A DNA stretch of 64,000 nt from Sphingobacteriales bacterium (lineage in GTDB: Bacteria; Bacteroidota; Bacteroidia; UKL13-3). Where the stretch lies: contig JAJTEN010000013.1 in the NCBI GenBank assembly GCA_021298155.1, positions 1 through 64,000 on the forward strand, given 5' to 3'. Both the position numbers and the translations under genes were made by a program. Below the pieces are notes generated by a model. The model was not told where the DNA came from and made no database searches. It saw only the letters and a program-made list of their open reading frames with translations. Below are positions 27,790-37,206 of the stretch, in pieces (the stretch's first letter is position 1; every line of letters starts with the position of its first letter).

Positions 27790-28277
27790 CTTTTCAATTC
27801 CTCTACATTAAATTGAAAAGGCATAAATGCTTGCGTACCTTTGTTGGCAATCCAAATCTTCCCACCTTCCCCTTGCAATATGGTTCTAATTGGCTTTTTA
27901 TACTGCTTTTCATATTCAGTTAAGCTTTGCAAACAAGCCCCACAACTAACAATTGGATTTTGTATTGTGTAATCTTTCGCCCGAGCCACAATGGCCATTG
28001 TTTTAACAGCCACACCAGGATAGTTAGCTCCCGCATAAAATATTGCCACCCGCTCTGCACAAAGTCCGCTAGGATAAGCCATATTTTCTTGATTACTGCC
28101 TTTAACAATGGTATTGTTTTCAAGCAACAATACACAACCAACCAAAAACCTAGAATAGGGTGCGTAGGCATTCTCCATAGATTCGCGCGCTAAACGCAAT
28201 AAATCTTGATCTTCAATCTGCAATTCTAATTCTGAATCATAAACTTCTATTTCAATTTCTTTTTTTATCAGGTGCAT
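27786..28277 (-). CDS. cdd: Cytidine deaminase
   Basis: A 163-residue zinc enzyme converting cytidine and deoxycytidine to uridine forms. Zinc ligands are Cys73, Cys112 and Cys115 and the proton shuttle is Glu75, in GLCAERVAIF and PIVSCGACLQ. It has an N-terminal extension of about 25 residues compared with the smallest homologues, and the rest is of standard tetrameric type. It forms an overlapping pair with ade and is divergent from guaB. Confidence 0.94.
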   Translation of the reverse strand: MHLIKKEIEIEVYDSELELQIEDQDLLRLARESMENAYAPYSRFLVGCVLLLENNTIVKGSNQENMAYPSGLCAERVAIFYAGANYPGVAVKTMAIVARAKDYTIQNPIVSCGACLQSLTEYEKQYKKPIRTILQGEGGKIWIANKGTQAFMPFQFNVEELKR

Positions 28278-28352
28278 AATTCAAAGGTTTTATTCAACGA
28301 TACGGGTGTAAGTTAGAAATAATCTATCAAAAATTGGCATTTTAATTACAGG

Positions 28353-28384
28353 TTTGTTTATGTGCCTTGTTAACCCTATCTTCG
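28353..28384 (+). promoter_or_regulatory. Promoter of guaB
   Basis: TTTG at 28353-28356, a 20-base spacer, and TATCTTCG at 28377-28384 (seven of eight positions of TAnnTTTG). This is one of the clearest promoters in the window; transcription would start at about 28391. Confidence 0.6.
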
Positions 28385-28387
28385 CAC

Positions 28388-28414
28388 GGCAAATAACAAA
28401 AGGTATTATTTGCC
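28388..28414 (+). promoter_or_regulatory. Perfect inverted repeat abutting the guaB start codon
   Basis: Arms GGCAAATAA (28388-28396) and TTATTTGCC (28406-28414) pair perfectly over 9 bp around a 9-base loop. The right arm ends at the base before the ATG at 28415, and the left arm covers the predicted transcription start. It could be a DNA operator or, if the transcript starts early enough, an RNA hairpin that hides the initiation region. Confidence 0.55.
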
Positions 28415-29890
28415 ATGTTTCAAGACAATAAAAAATTTTTTGGTGAAGGTTTAACGTACGATGATGTACTCCTATTGCCAGCCTACTCTGAGGTTCTCCC
28501 TAGAGAGGTAATTACAGCCACTCAACTTTCTAGAAATATTCGTATCAATATCCCAATGCTCTCCGCAGCTATGGATACAGTTACAGAATCTAAGTTGGCT
28601 ATTGCCTTGGCTCAGCAAGGTGGTGTAGGTATTCTCCACAAAAACATGAGTATAGACCGCCAAGCTGATGAGGTACGAAAAGTAAAGCGCAGTGAAAGTG
28701 GAATGATCATGGATCCGCTTACGCTTAATGTTTCGGCTACACTTAAAGATGCCCAACGCATGATGAGTGATAATAAAATTGGTGGTATCCCTATTGTAAA
28801 TGACGAGGGTAAACTCGTGGGTATTTTAACCAATCGCGACTTACGTTTTGAAAAGGATTTACACAAGGGTGTGGCGCTTATTATGACCAAAGAAAGGTTA
28901 ATTACTGCGCCTGAAGGAACCGATTTAAAACAAGCTGAAAGTATTTTACAACAATATAAAATTGAGAAATTACCTGTTGTAGACAAGGATGGTAAATTAA
29001 AAGGCTTAATTACATACAAGGATATTCTTAAAATTAAGGATCATCCGATGGGCTGTAAAGACAAGCACGGTAGGCTAATTGTTGGGGCAGCAGTTGGCGT
29101 TGCAGCCGAAACAGAAGACCGCATTGCGGCATTGGTTAAAGCAGGCGTTGATGTAGTAATCATTGATACGGCACATGGGCATTCTCGTGGGGTTATGAAT
29201 GAGGTACAAAGACTCAGAAAATCATTCACAAACATTGATATTATTGCTGGAAATATTGCTACTGGTGATGCGGCAAGGGCATTGGTAGATATGGGCGTAG
29301 ATGCGGTAAAAGTTGGTGTGGGTCCGGGTTCAATCTGTACCACACGCATTATTGCAGGTATTGGCGTACCACAATTAACTGCGGTATACGAAGCAGCAAA
29401 GGCTATCAAAGGAAGTGGCGTGCCCGTTATTGCAGATGGAGGAATTAGGTATAGTGGCGATTTAGTAAAAGCCATCGCTGCAGGTGCAAGCACTGTAATG
29501 AGTGGTTCAATCTTTGCGGGAGTAGAAGAATCTCCGGGTGAAACCATAATTTATGAAGGCAGAAAATTCAAATCATACCGTGGTATGGGTTCTATTGAAG
29601 CGATGAAAGAAGGTAGCAAAGACCGCTATTTCCAGGATGCAGAGGATGAAATTGCCAAACTTGTTCCAGAAGGAATTGTTGGAATAGTTCCATACAAAGG
29701 CTTATTAAAAGAGGTTGTATACCAATTTGTAGGTGGATTAAGAGCAGGTATGGGCTATTGCGGCGCAAAAACCATTGAGGAACTTCAAGAAAATGGTAAG
29801 TTTATTAAAATAACCACAGCTGGCTCTAAGGAAAGTCACGCACACGATATTACCATCACCAAAGAGGCTCCAAATTATAGTAGGAACTAA
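28415..29890 (+). CDS. guaB: Inosine-5'-monophosphate dehydrogenase
   Basis: A 491-residue enzyme oxidising IMP to XMP with NAD, the committed step of guanine nucleotide synthesis. The catalytic cysteine is Cys308 in [12 protein letters not shown]; the flap region [11 protein letters not shown] and [10 protein letters not shown] are present. Two CBS domains are inserted at about 95-150 and 157-210, where adenine or guanine nucleotides usually act as allosteric ligands. It is transcribed alone or with the following methyltransferase, which starts 38 bases later. Confidence 0.97.
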   Translation: MFQDNKKFFGEGLTYDDVLLLPAYSEVLPREVITATQLSRNIRINIPMLSAAMDTVTESKLAIALAQQGGVGILHKNMSIDRQADEVRKVKRSESGMIMDPLTLNVSATLKDAQRMMSDNKIGGIPIVNDEGKLVGILTNRDLRFEKDLHKGVALIMTKERLITAPEGTDLKQAESILQQYKIEKLPVVDKDGKLKGLITYKDILKIKDHPMGCKDKHGRLIVGAAVGVAAETEDRIAALVKAGVDVVIIDTAHGHSRGVMNEVQRLRKSFTNIDIIAGNIATGDAARALVDMGVDAVKVGVGPGSICTTRIIAGIGVPQLTAVYEAAKAIKGSGVPVIADGGIRYSGDLVKAIAAGASTVMSGSIFAGVEESPGETIIYEGRKFKSYRGMGSIEAMKEGSKDRYFQDAEDEIAKLVPEGIVGIVPYKGLLKEVVYQFVGGLRAGMGYCGAKTIEELQENGKFIKITTAGSKESHAHDITITKEAPNYSRN

Positions 29891-29928
29891 TAAAAAAAGC
29901 GTTATTTTGCTAACACTTATTTGAAAAA

Positions 29929-30726
29929 ATGATAGAGTTACAAGGCGATTATAATAGGTACTTTAAACAGCAGTTTGATACCACCACCGAGTTTATTATT
30001 CCTTTTATTCAGAAGGAAAAAGAAATTAAAAAGGGTATGCGTTTCCTCGAGGTAGGAAGCGGTTACGGCGGTGTTTGTAAAGCCTTTATTGAAGCCGGTT
30101 GTAAAATAACAGGGATAGAATTATTAGAATGGGCCAGCGATATTGCCAAAGATTTTTTGAAAGCCGACTTAGCTTCTGGAAATGCCGAGATACTCAACAA
30201 AAACATATACGAAATTAACCCAGAAACAGACTTAGCTGAAAAGTTCGATATCATTTTACTTAAAGATACCATTGAACACATCCACAATCAGGAAAAGTTT
30301 GTTAAACATATTATTCATTTTTTAAAACCTGATGGGGTTATATTTTTCGCATTTCCACCTTGGATGATGCCATTTGGTGGCCACCAACAAAGTTTAGATA
30401 GTAAGTTCTTAGATAAACTTCCCTATTTTCATTTGTTACCTAATTTTCTCTATACCGGACTCATGCGGGCGTTTGGGGAGGTTGAAGGAAGAATTGTGGA
30501 TGTATTAGAAGTAAAAGAAACGCAAATCAGTATTAATCGTTTTGAACGTATAACCAAAGAAGCTGGTTTTGCCATTGCACAACGAGAGTTTTGGTTTATT
30601 AACCCAAGTTATAAATATAAATTTGGCGCAAAACCCAAGAAGCAAAATAAGATTATTGCCAGTATTCCTTGGTTCAGAGATTTCGTAACAACTACCTGTT
30701 ATTACGTATTGAAGAAAAGAGACTAA
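29929..30726 (+). CDS. Class I SAM-dependent methyltransferase
   Basis: A 265-residue Rossmann methyltransferase. The SAM-binding loop is FLEVGSGYGGVCKAF at about 34-48, followed by the acidic ribose contact in ITGIELLEW and motif IV in FDIILLKDTIEHI. Such proteins with HxxPDGV-type (here LKPDGVIFFAFPPW) strands are often small-molecule methyltransferases of the Methyltransf_11/23 type. The substrate is not evident. It faces kup tail to tail. Confidence 0.85.
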   Translation: MIELQGDYNRYFKQQFDTTTEFIIPFIQKEKEIKKGMRFLEVGSGYGGVCKAFIEAGCKITGIELLEWASDIAKDFLKADLASGNAEILNKNIYEINPETDLAEKFDIILLKDTIEHIHNQEKFVKHIIHFLKPDGVIFFAFPPWMMPFGGHQQSLDSKFLDKLPYFHLLPNFLYTGLMRAFGEVEGRIVDVLEVKETQISINRFERITKEAGFAIAQREFWFINPSYKYKFGAKPKKQNKIIASIPWFRDFVTTTCYYVLKKRD

Positions 30727-30742
30727 TTCTATTACGTCTTAA

Positions 30743-32743
30743 CTAATTGCATAGTCCATCATCAGATACAGCGGCCTGACTTGGTTCATACATAAAGCCC
30801 TTATCGTAAACACGTTTTAATTTAAAATCGCGCATTGGAGATACTATCAAAGGTACCTTCTCCACGGTTACAGACGAGGTATCTAAGCCAAATGCTTTTT
30901 CCTCACTTAAACTCAGACTATCAATGGCAAAATAGGCTTGCATAATAAAACGCTCAATACCCATTAAATCATTTTCATTAGAAAGATGGCGTTTTAAAAC
31001 AACAAACCTAAAATCGCCCGTTACTTTTTGATCGCGCAATGAGGTATATCTTGACGTTACATCTATCTCTCCATTTTTCACCAATTCCTCAACCACTTTT
31101 CTAAAATAGAAATTTATCTTTTGTTCTACCCTGAACCCAAGTCGAAACTCTACGCGAACCACATCATTGGCACGAATATGATCTACTTTGTATTCCATGG
31201 TATATGGCTGATCGTCTACATGAATATGCACTAACCAATACACATCTGCACGCTTTGGTCGCTTTTGAAAAATAGAATACATCACCTTATTTTCTATTTC
31301 ATATAGGTGATCTGCACTGGTTAAATATACCAAGTGCGTTGCATATTTAGAAAGCGATTCGTCTATACTCAACTGGTGCAACTTGGGCAAATATTCCCTT
31401 AGATTCACAAATTCTGTTAGCCTATTTTTAATTTTTCTACCCTTATACCACACCCACATCACAAACATAAACGACATAGAAATAAGCAATGTCATCCATC
31501 CACCTGCCGGAATTTTAACGATGTTAGCTACTAAGAATGAACCTTCAATGGCAAGATATATTAATAGAAGAATAACTAATAATAAGGGTGGAGTCTTTTT
31601 ACGTTCTAAGAAATTAACCAATAATATGGTTGTCATAAGCATTGCAATAACGATAGCCATACCATATGCCGCTTCCATGGCACTCGACTCTTTAAAATAC
31701 AATACAATGGCTATACAACCTACCCATAAAATCCAATTTACACTTGGCACATAAATTTGCCCCTTTAATTCGGAAGGAAACTTAATTTTAACTTTTGGCC
31801 AAACATTTAGTCTAATAGCCTCCGACACCAAGGTATAAGAACCGGTAATCATGGCTTGAGAGGCAATAATAGTGGCCAAGGTAGCAATAATTACCCCAAT
31901 AAGTAAAAACCATTCAGGCATAATCGCATAAAACGGATTAACCTCTGGCAAGGGAGATCCAATATGATTAAGAAGATACGCTCCTTGTCCCAAATAATTG
32001 AGCATTAATGCACTTTTCACAAAAATCCAACTTACCCTAATATTTTGTTTACCACAATGCCCCATATCAGAATACAAAGCCTCGGCACCTGTGGTACAAA
32101 GGAAAACAGCACCCAATAACCAAAAACCATTTGGATAAACAGTGAGTAATTCATAAGCATACATTGGATTCAATGCTCTAAATATTCCAGGATTTGCACC
32201 AAGTCCCATTACCCCTAAAATACCCAACATACCAAACCAAATAATCATCACCGGTCCGAACATTTTTCCAACAATAGAAGTACCCATGCGTTGCATGAAG
32301 AAAATTCCGGTAATGATAGCAATAACAATGGGAATGGTAGGTAAATCTGGGTAACGAATGGTTAATCCCTCGATGGCGGATGACACCGATATTGGCGGTG
32401 TAATCATCCCATCAGCAAGCAGCGCACAGCCACCAATAATAGCAGGAACAATTAAAAAGGGTTTACGTCGACGAACCAATGCAAATAATGAAAAAATACC
32501 GCCTTCACCATTGTTATCTGCATTAAGGGCAATAGTCACATATTTAATGGTTGTTTGCAAAGTAAGCGTCCAAAAAATACATGATAAGCCACCTAAAATA
32601 AGCAATTCTGAAATTTCTTTCCCGTGAATAATGGCTTTAAAAACATAGAGTGGCGAAGTGCCAATATCTCCATAAATAATACCCAAAGCAACAACTATTC
32701 CAGCTAAAGAAAGTTGCTGTTTACCATGATGATTACCACTCAC
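30743..32743 (-). CDS. kup: Kup-family potassium uptake protein
   Basis: A 666-residue inner-membrane transporter taking up potassium with protons. About twelve hydrophobic segments precede a C-terminal soluble domain (about 455-666). Family motifs are GDIGTSPLYVFKAI near the N-terminus, NADNNGEGGIFSLFAL, TTGAEALYSDMGHCG and ASQAMITGSYTLVSEAIRL. The start is a GTG at 32741-32743, since no in-frame ATG fits; the predicted transcription start is about 13 bases upstream. Confidence 0.95.
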   Translation of the reverse strand: MSGNHHGKQQLSLAGIVVALGIIYGDIGTSPLYVFKAIIHGKEISELLILGGLSCIFWTLTLQTTIKYVTIALNADNNGEGGIFSLFALVRRRKPFLIVPAIIGGCALLADGMITPPISVSSAIEGLTIRYPDLPTIPIVIAIITGIFFMQRMGTSIVGKMFGPVMIIWFGMLGILGVMGLGANPGIFRALNPMYAYELLTVYPNGFWLLGAVFLCTTGAEALYSDMGHCGKQNIRVSWIFVKSALMLNYLGQGAYLLNHIGSPLPEVNPFYAIMPEWFLLIGVIIATLATIIASQAMITGSYTLVSEAIRLNVWPKVKIKFPSELKGQIYVPSVNWILWVGCIAIVLYFKESSAMEAAYGMAIVIAMLMTTILLVNFLERKKTPPLLLVILLLIYLAIEGSFLVANIVKIPAGGWMTLLISMSFMFVMWVWYKGRKIKNRLTEFVNLREYLPKLHQLSIDESLSKYATHLVYLTSADHLYEIENKVMYSIFQKRPKRADVYWLVHIHVDDQPYTMEYKVDHIRANDVVRVEFRLGFRVEQKINFYFRKVVEELVKNGEIDVTSRYTSLRDQKVTGDFRFVVLKRHLSNENDLMGIERFIMQAYFAIDSLSLSEEKAFGLDTSSVTVEKVPLIVSPMRDFKLKRVYDKGFMYEPSQAAVSDDGLCN

Positions 32744-32762
32744 TTTATAAAAAATTAGGGTA

Positions 32763-32792
32763 CAAATGTAGGAACTGAAAACAATTTACAAA
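32763..32792 (-). promoter_or_regulatory. Promoter of kup
   Basis: On the minus strand TTTG (32789-32792), an 18-base spacer and a perfect -7 box TACATTTG (32763-32770). This supports the GTG start of kup. Confidence 0.6.
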
Positions 32793-32810
32793 GAAATATT
32801 TTTACATTTT

Positions 32811-35030
32811 TTAATTGGCCATCTCACTAATAAAATGGATGTGCATTAAGTGTAAATCATCTTTACTAAACTCTTCCCCATATTCTTTCAATGCAGCCTC
32901 AATTACATTATCATTGGTTTTTCTAAAGAAATCCATCACTTCTTCCAAAATATCTTCCTCGGTAAGTTCTTGTACGTATCTACTTAAATTTAGCTTGGTT
33001 CCGCTATTAACAATATTCTCAATCTCAACTAAGATTTCATCTTTCTTTAACCCCTGCCCCCTAGCAATATCATCGAGCGATACACGTTTGTCTATATTGG
33101 TAATAATCGCAATTTTTCTGGCAGATTTATTAACTACAGATTTTATGGTAACATCTTCTGGGCGTTCAATATTGTTTTCCTTAACATATTGATCTATTAC
33201 GGCTAAAAATTCTTTTCCAAATTTAATGGCCTTACCCGAACTTACACCACTTACCTTAGATAGTTCTTCCATGGTAATGGGATATTTAAAGGCCATTTCT
33301 TGCAACGATGGTTCTTGAAATACGATGTATGGTGGCAAATTCTTTGCTTTGGCTACCTTTTTACATAGATCCTTTAAAATGCCATATAAAACTTCATCGT
33401 AAACGGCTTCTACCTGACTATCGTCTTCATCCATATCTGTATGGCGTTCAAACTTACGGTCGATGGCCATGTCAAACGTGGAAGGATTTTTAAGGAATGT
33501 ATCACCAGCCTCATTAATGGAAAGTAAACCATAATTCTCAATATTTTTGGTAACCATTCCACGTAATAACAATTGGCGGATAACAGACTTCCAGTAATTT
33601 TCGTCTTGATCCTTTCCAATGCCAAAAAGTGTGAGTTCATGGTGCCCACTCATAGCTACCTCATGTGTTTTACTGCCAATTAAAATATCTACACAATGTT
33701 TTAGATTATACTTCCCTTTAATTTCTTTGATTAAGGTTAAGGCATTAATTGCAGCCTCTTGCGCATTCACTTTTTCTTTTGGATGCCTGCAATTGTCGCA
33801 CATTTTATTGCAATCTTTCTCTGGGAATTCTTCTCCAAAATAATGCAATAAAAATTTACGTCTACACGCAGCAGATTCTGCAAAAGCTTCCGTTTCAAAA
33901 ATTAGCAATTCGCCAATTTCACGCTCAGCTACAGGCTTATCTTTTAAAAACTTTTCTAATTTCTCAATATCTGCCGGATTGTAAAATAAGACACATTCTC
34001 CTTCTAAACCATCTCTGCCTCCTCTGCCCGTTTCTTGGTAATATCCTTCAATACTTTTTGGAATGTCATAATGAATTACAAAGCGCACATCTGGTTTGTC
34101 TATACCCATTCCAAAAGCAATTGTTGCCACAATTACATCAGCATCTTCCATCAAAAATTTGTCTTGATGCTCTGCACGAACCTTAGCATCAAGTCCGGCA
34201 TGGTAGGGTAAAGCTTTAATTCCATTGGCTTGTAATATCCCCGAGATTTCATCAACTCGCTTCCTGCTTAAACAATAAATAATACCTGTTTTGTTTGGCC
34301 TTGCTTTGATAAATGAAACGATTTCTTTGATTGCTTCACCCTTTTTACCCTTAGATCGAACCTCGTAATATAAATTTGAACGGTTGAATGACGATTTAAA
34401 AACCGTTGCATCTCCCATTTGAAGATTTTTAATAATATCACTTTGAACCTTTGGCGTGGCAGTTGCAGTTAATGCCATTAGAGGCACATCCTTAATCTCT
34501 TTAACCATTGCCTTTATTCGGCGGTATTCTGGTCTAAAATCGTGACCCCACTCAGATATACAATGCGCTTCATCTACCGCAACAAAAGAAACGTCTATCG
34601 TTTTAAGAAACTCTATCGTTTCATCTTTTTTTAGGGTCTCAGGGGCAATGTAAAGCATTTTGGTATTCCCCTCATTAATATCCTTTTTAACCGCAGTAAT
34701 CTCCCCTTTATTTAAAGATGAATTTAAAAAGTGCGCCACACTCTCATGAGAAAGTGAACGAATGGCATCCACTTGATTTTTCATTAATGCAATTAGGGGA
34801 GAGATAATAATGGCTGTTCCGGGCATAATTAAAGCAGGTAATTGGTAGCAAACAGATTTACCCCCGCCAGTAGGCATAATAACAAAGGTGTCTTTCCCTG
34901 AAAGCAAATTCTCGATTATTTCTTCTTGCTCTCCTTTAAAATGATCAAAACCAAAATAATTTTTTAAAGCCCCTTTTAAATCGTTTTTAACATCCGAGGA
35001 TTTATCTTTTACACGCTTCGCTGCCGCCAT
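32811..35030 (-). CDS. recQ: ATP-dependent DNA helicase RecQ
   Basis: A 739-residue 3'-5' helicase counted from the ATG at 35028-35030; a TTG six codons earlier is less likely. Motif I is PTGGGKSVCYQLP (about 53-65) and motif II is VDEAHCISEWGHDFRPEYRR, the latter with the aromatic-rich loop typical of RecQ. Motif VI is YQETGRGGRDGL. The zinc-binding part includes CRRKFLLHYFGE and CNKMCDNC. A winged helix and an HRDC-like domain follow (TMEELSKVSGVSSGKAIKFG), then a further roughly 100-residue C-terminal helical extension. It is a single gene divergent from manC. Confidence 0.96.
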   Translation of the reverse strand: MAAAKRVKDKSSDVKNDLKGALKNYFGFDHFKGEQEEIIENLLSGKDTFVIMPTGGGKSVCYQLPALIMPGTAIIISPLIALMKNQVDAIRSLSHESVAHFLNSSLNKGEITAVKKDINEGNTKMLYIAPETLKKDETIEFLKTIDVSFVAVDEAHCISEWGHDFRPEYRRIKAMVKEIKDVPLMALTATATPKVQSDIIKNLQMGDATVFKSSFNRSNLYYEVRSKGKKGEAIKEIVSFIKARPNKTGIIYCLSRKRVDEISGILQANGIKALPYHAGLDAKVRAEHQDKFLMEDADVIVATIAFGMGIDKPDVRFVIHYDIPKSIEGYYQETGRGGRDGLEGECVLFYNPADIEKLEKFLKDKPVAEREIGELLIFETEAFAESAACRRKFLLHYFGEEFPEKDCNKMCDNCRHPKEKVNAQEAAINALTLIKEIKGKYNLKHCVDILIGSKTHEVAMSGHHELTLFGIGKDQDENYWKSVIRQLLLRGMVTKNIENYGLLSINEAGDTFLKNPSTFDMAIDRKFERHTDMDEDDSQVEAVYDEVLYGILKDLCKKVAKAKNLPPYIVFQEPSLQEMAFKYPITMEELSKVSGVSSGKAIKFGKEFLAVIDQYVKENNIERPEDVTIKSVVNKSARKIAIITNIDKRVSLDDIARGQGLKKDEILVEIENIVNSGTKLNLSRYVQELTEEDILEEVMDFFRKTNDNVIEAALKEYGEEFSKDDLHLMHIHFISEMAN

Positions 35031-35164
35031 ATTGCTGATATTTATCAAAAAAGTTCACTAATTTAACACAATAATTTCAATAAATAAAACCAAATGGTCG
35101 AAAATCTTTATTTATTTGCAATTGTTTATTGGCGTAAATTATACGTCTAAACCAAAAATTGAAC

Positions 35165-36259
35165 ATGGAGAATACAAATAATTATGCCATTATCATGGCC
35201 GGTGGCGTTGGGAGTAGATTTTGGCCAAGCAGTAGAACACATTTCCCAAAACAATTCTTAGACATTTTAGGTACTGGAAATTCCCTACTCCAACATACTT
35301 ATAAGAGATTTCTAAAGAGATTCCTTCCCGAAAATATTTACATTGTTACCAACGCTGCATATGTTGATTTGGTGAAGGAGCAAATACCTACTATCCATTC
35401 ACAGCAAATATTGGGTGAACCTATCGCGAAAAATACTGCAGCTTGCATTGCTTATGCTTGTGGCAAAATTAGCAAGATAAACCCAGACGCAGTATGCATT
35501 GTTGCTCCAAGCGACCATCTTATATTGGATGAAGAAGGCTTTTTACATGTGGTAGATCAAGCCATGCAATTTGCGATCACACATCCAGCTTTGGTAACAC
35601 TTGGTATTAGACCAAGCAGACCAGATACAGGCTATGGCTATATTCAATACATTGAAGACAAAGAAGTTACTACTATTCATAAAGTAAAAACTTTCACCGA
35701 AAAACCAACCTTGGAAATTGCCAATACTTTCATAAAAAGTGGAGATTTTTTATGGAATGCAGGCATTTTTGTATGGAGTATTGCCAGCATAAAGCAAGCA
35801 TTTGATACTCATTTACATGAGCAATTCTCTTTATTCGACGAGGCTTCAAACGATTATTTTACCGACAAAGAAGGGCAAACAATACTCAAAATTTACGAGC
35901 AAACCCGCAGCATTTCCATAGATTATGGTATCATGGAAAAAGCAGAGAATGTATTTGTAATTCCTAGCGAGTTTGGCTGGAGCGATTTAGGTACCTGGAC
36001 TTCCCTCTACGAAATTTCGGAAAAAGACGCCAACCAAAATGTTAGCAACGGTAAAAACATACATATTTACCAAAGCAGCGGCTGCATGATTAATACCGCT
36101 CAAATTAAAACCGATAAAATCATTGTACTCAACAGCGTTAAAGACCTAATTGTAGTAGACACGCCAGATGTTTTACTTATCTGCGATAAAAGCAAAGAGC
36201 AAGAAGTAAAAGAAGTAGCTACTGATATTAAAATTAAGTTTAACGAGAAGTATAGTTAG
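35165..36259 (+). CDS. manC: Mannose-1-phosphate guanylyltransferase
   Basis: A 364-residue nucleotidyltransferase making GDP-mannose for surface polysaccharide. The start is the ATG at 35165; a TTG two codons before is open but unneeded. The activation motif is IIMAGGVGSRFWPSSRTHFPKQF (shown here only as the family signature) at residues 10-32. CIVAPSDHLI, GYGYIQY and EKPTLEIA follow, then SIDYGIMEKAENVFVIPSEFGWSDLGTW. It has the short, single-domain form without a phosphomannose isomerase domain. Confidence 0.92.
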   Translation: MENTNNYAIIMAGGVGSRFWPSSRTHFPKQFLDILGTGNSLLQHTYKRFLKRFLPENIYIVTNAAYVDLVKEQIPTIHSQQILGEPIAKNTAACIAYACGKISKINPDAVCIVAPSDHLILDEEGFLHVVDQAMQFAITHPALVTLGIRPSRPDTGYGYIQYIEDKEVTTIHKVKTFTEKPTLEIANTFIKSGDFLWNAGIFVWSIASIKQAFDTHLHEQFSLFDEASNDYFTDKEGQTILKIYEQTRSISIDYGIMEKAENVFVIPSEFGWSDLGTWTSLYEISEKDANQNVSNGKNIHIYQSSGCMINTAQIKTDKIIVLNSVKDLIVVDTPDVLLICDKSKEQEVKEVATDIKIKFNEKYS

Positions 36260-36262
36260 CAT

Positions 36263-36284
36263 ATTATTTTGCAAATAATTTTTT
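36263..36284 (+). terminator. Possible weak terminator after manC
   Basis: Seven-bp A/T stem (36263-36269 with 36273-36279), a 3-base loop TGC, and six T ending at 36284. The all-A/T stem makes it weak, and the S66 gene may be read through. Confidence 0.3.
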
Positions 36285-36299
36285 GGCCTGAACCAAAAC

Positions 36300-37199
36300 A
36301 TGGAGTCGTTAAAAAAAGGAGATGTAGTTGCTATTGCCGCCACTGCCAGAAAAGTTTCTGAAGCGGAAATGAAACCTGCTGTAGAAATACTTACTAGTTG
36401 GGGACTAAAAGTATGTTTCAGTGAATCGCTTTTTGAGGAAGAAAATCAGTTTGCAGGTTCGGATCAGGCCAGAAGAAATAGCTTTCAAAAACTTTTGGAT
36501 GACCCCAAAATAAAAGCTATTTTTATTGCGCGTGGCGGCTACGGAACCGTTAGAATGTTAGATGGGCTCGACTTTGACATGTTTTTGGAAAACCCCAAAT
36601 GGATTATTGGCTACAGCGATATTACCGCCTTGCATTTGCACTTACACAAAAAAATTGGCTATAGCTCGCTGCACGGACCTATGCCCATAAATTGGTTACC
36701 CGAAAAATTACACGCAGAAAGCCTCGATTTTTTACACAAAACTTTATTTGATAAGCCACAAGAAATCAAATTTGCTAAACATCCATTAAACGATCGAGAA
36801 GACAAAACAAGTGGAATACTAATAGGCGGAAATCTATCCGTTATTTACTCACTTTTAGGTTCAGCCAGTGAGCCTTCGTATGCCAATAAAATTCTGTTTT
36901 TAGAAGACCTCGACGAATATTTGTATCACATAGATAGAATGATGCAAGGCCTTAAAAGAGCTGGCAGACTAGAAAATTTAGCGGCTCTAGTAATTGGCGA
37001 TATGAGCGATATGAAAGACAATACCATCCCCTTTGGCAAAAGCGCTTACGAGATTATTGCAGATACTGTAAAACACTACGATTACCCTGTTATTTTTGGC
37101 GCCCCTGCTGGTCACGAACCCAAAAACCTGAGCCTCGTTTTTGGCAATAGATACCAGTTAGTTTGTGGCAAAGAAATTTGGTTAAAGCCAGATTTGTAG
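36300..37199 (+). CDS. LD-carboxypeptidase (peptidase S66)
   Basis: A 299-residue serine peptidase of family S66, which trims the D-alanine from cytoplasmic murein tetrapeptides or acts on microcin-like substrates. The nucleophile is Ser106 in IIGYSDITALH; the Glu and His of the triad lie in LFLEDLDEYLYHIDRM and FGAPAGHEPKN. IARGGYGTVRMLDGLD precedes the nucleophile. No signal peptide is present, so it is cytoplasmic and fits murein recycling, as does anmK at 13.7 kb. Confidence 0.9.
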   Translation: MESLKKGDVVAIAATARKVSEAEMKPAVEILTSWGLKVCFSESLFEEENQFAGSDQARRNSFQKLLDDPKIKAIFIARGGYGTVRMLDGLDFDMFLENPKWIIGYSDITALHLHLHKKIGYSSLHGPMPINWLPEKLHAESLDFLHKTLFDKPQEIKFAKHPLNDREDKTSGILIGGNLSVIYSLLGSASEPSYANKILFLEDLDEYLYHIDRMMQGLKRAGRLENLAALVIGDMSDMKDNTIPFGKSAYEIIADTVKHYDYPVIFGAPAGHEPKNLSLVFGNRYQLVCGKEIWLKPDL

Positions 37200-37206
37200 C
37201 CACAAA

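Noticed and set aside
28612-29547. Two long frames antisense to guaB
   Set aside because: They run through the most conserved part of IMP dehydrogenase and have shadow-like composition rich in Ser, Thr, Ile and Pro.
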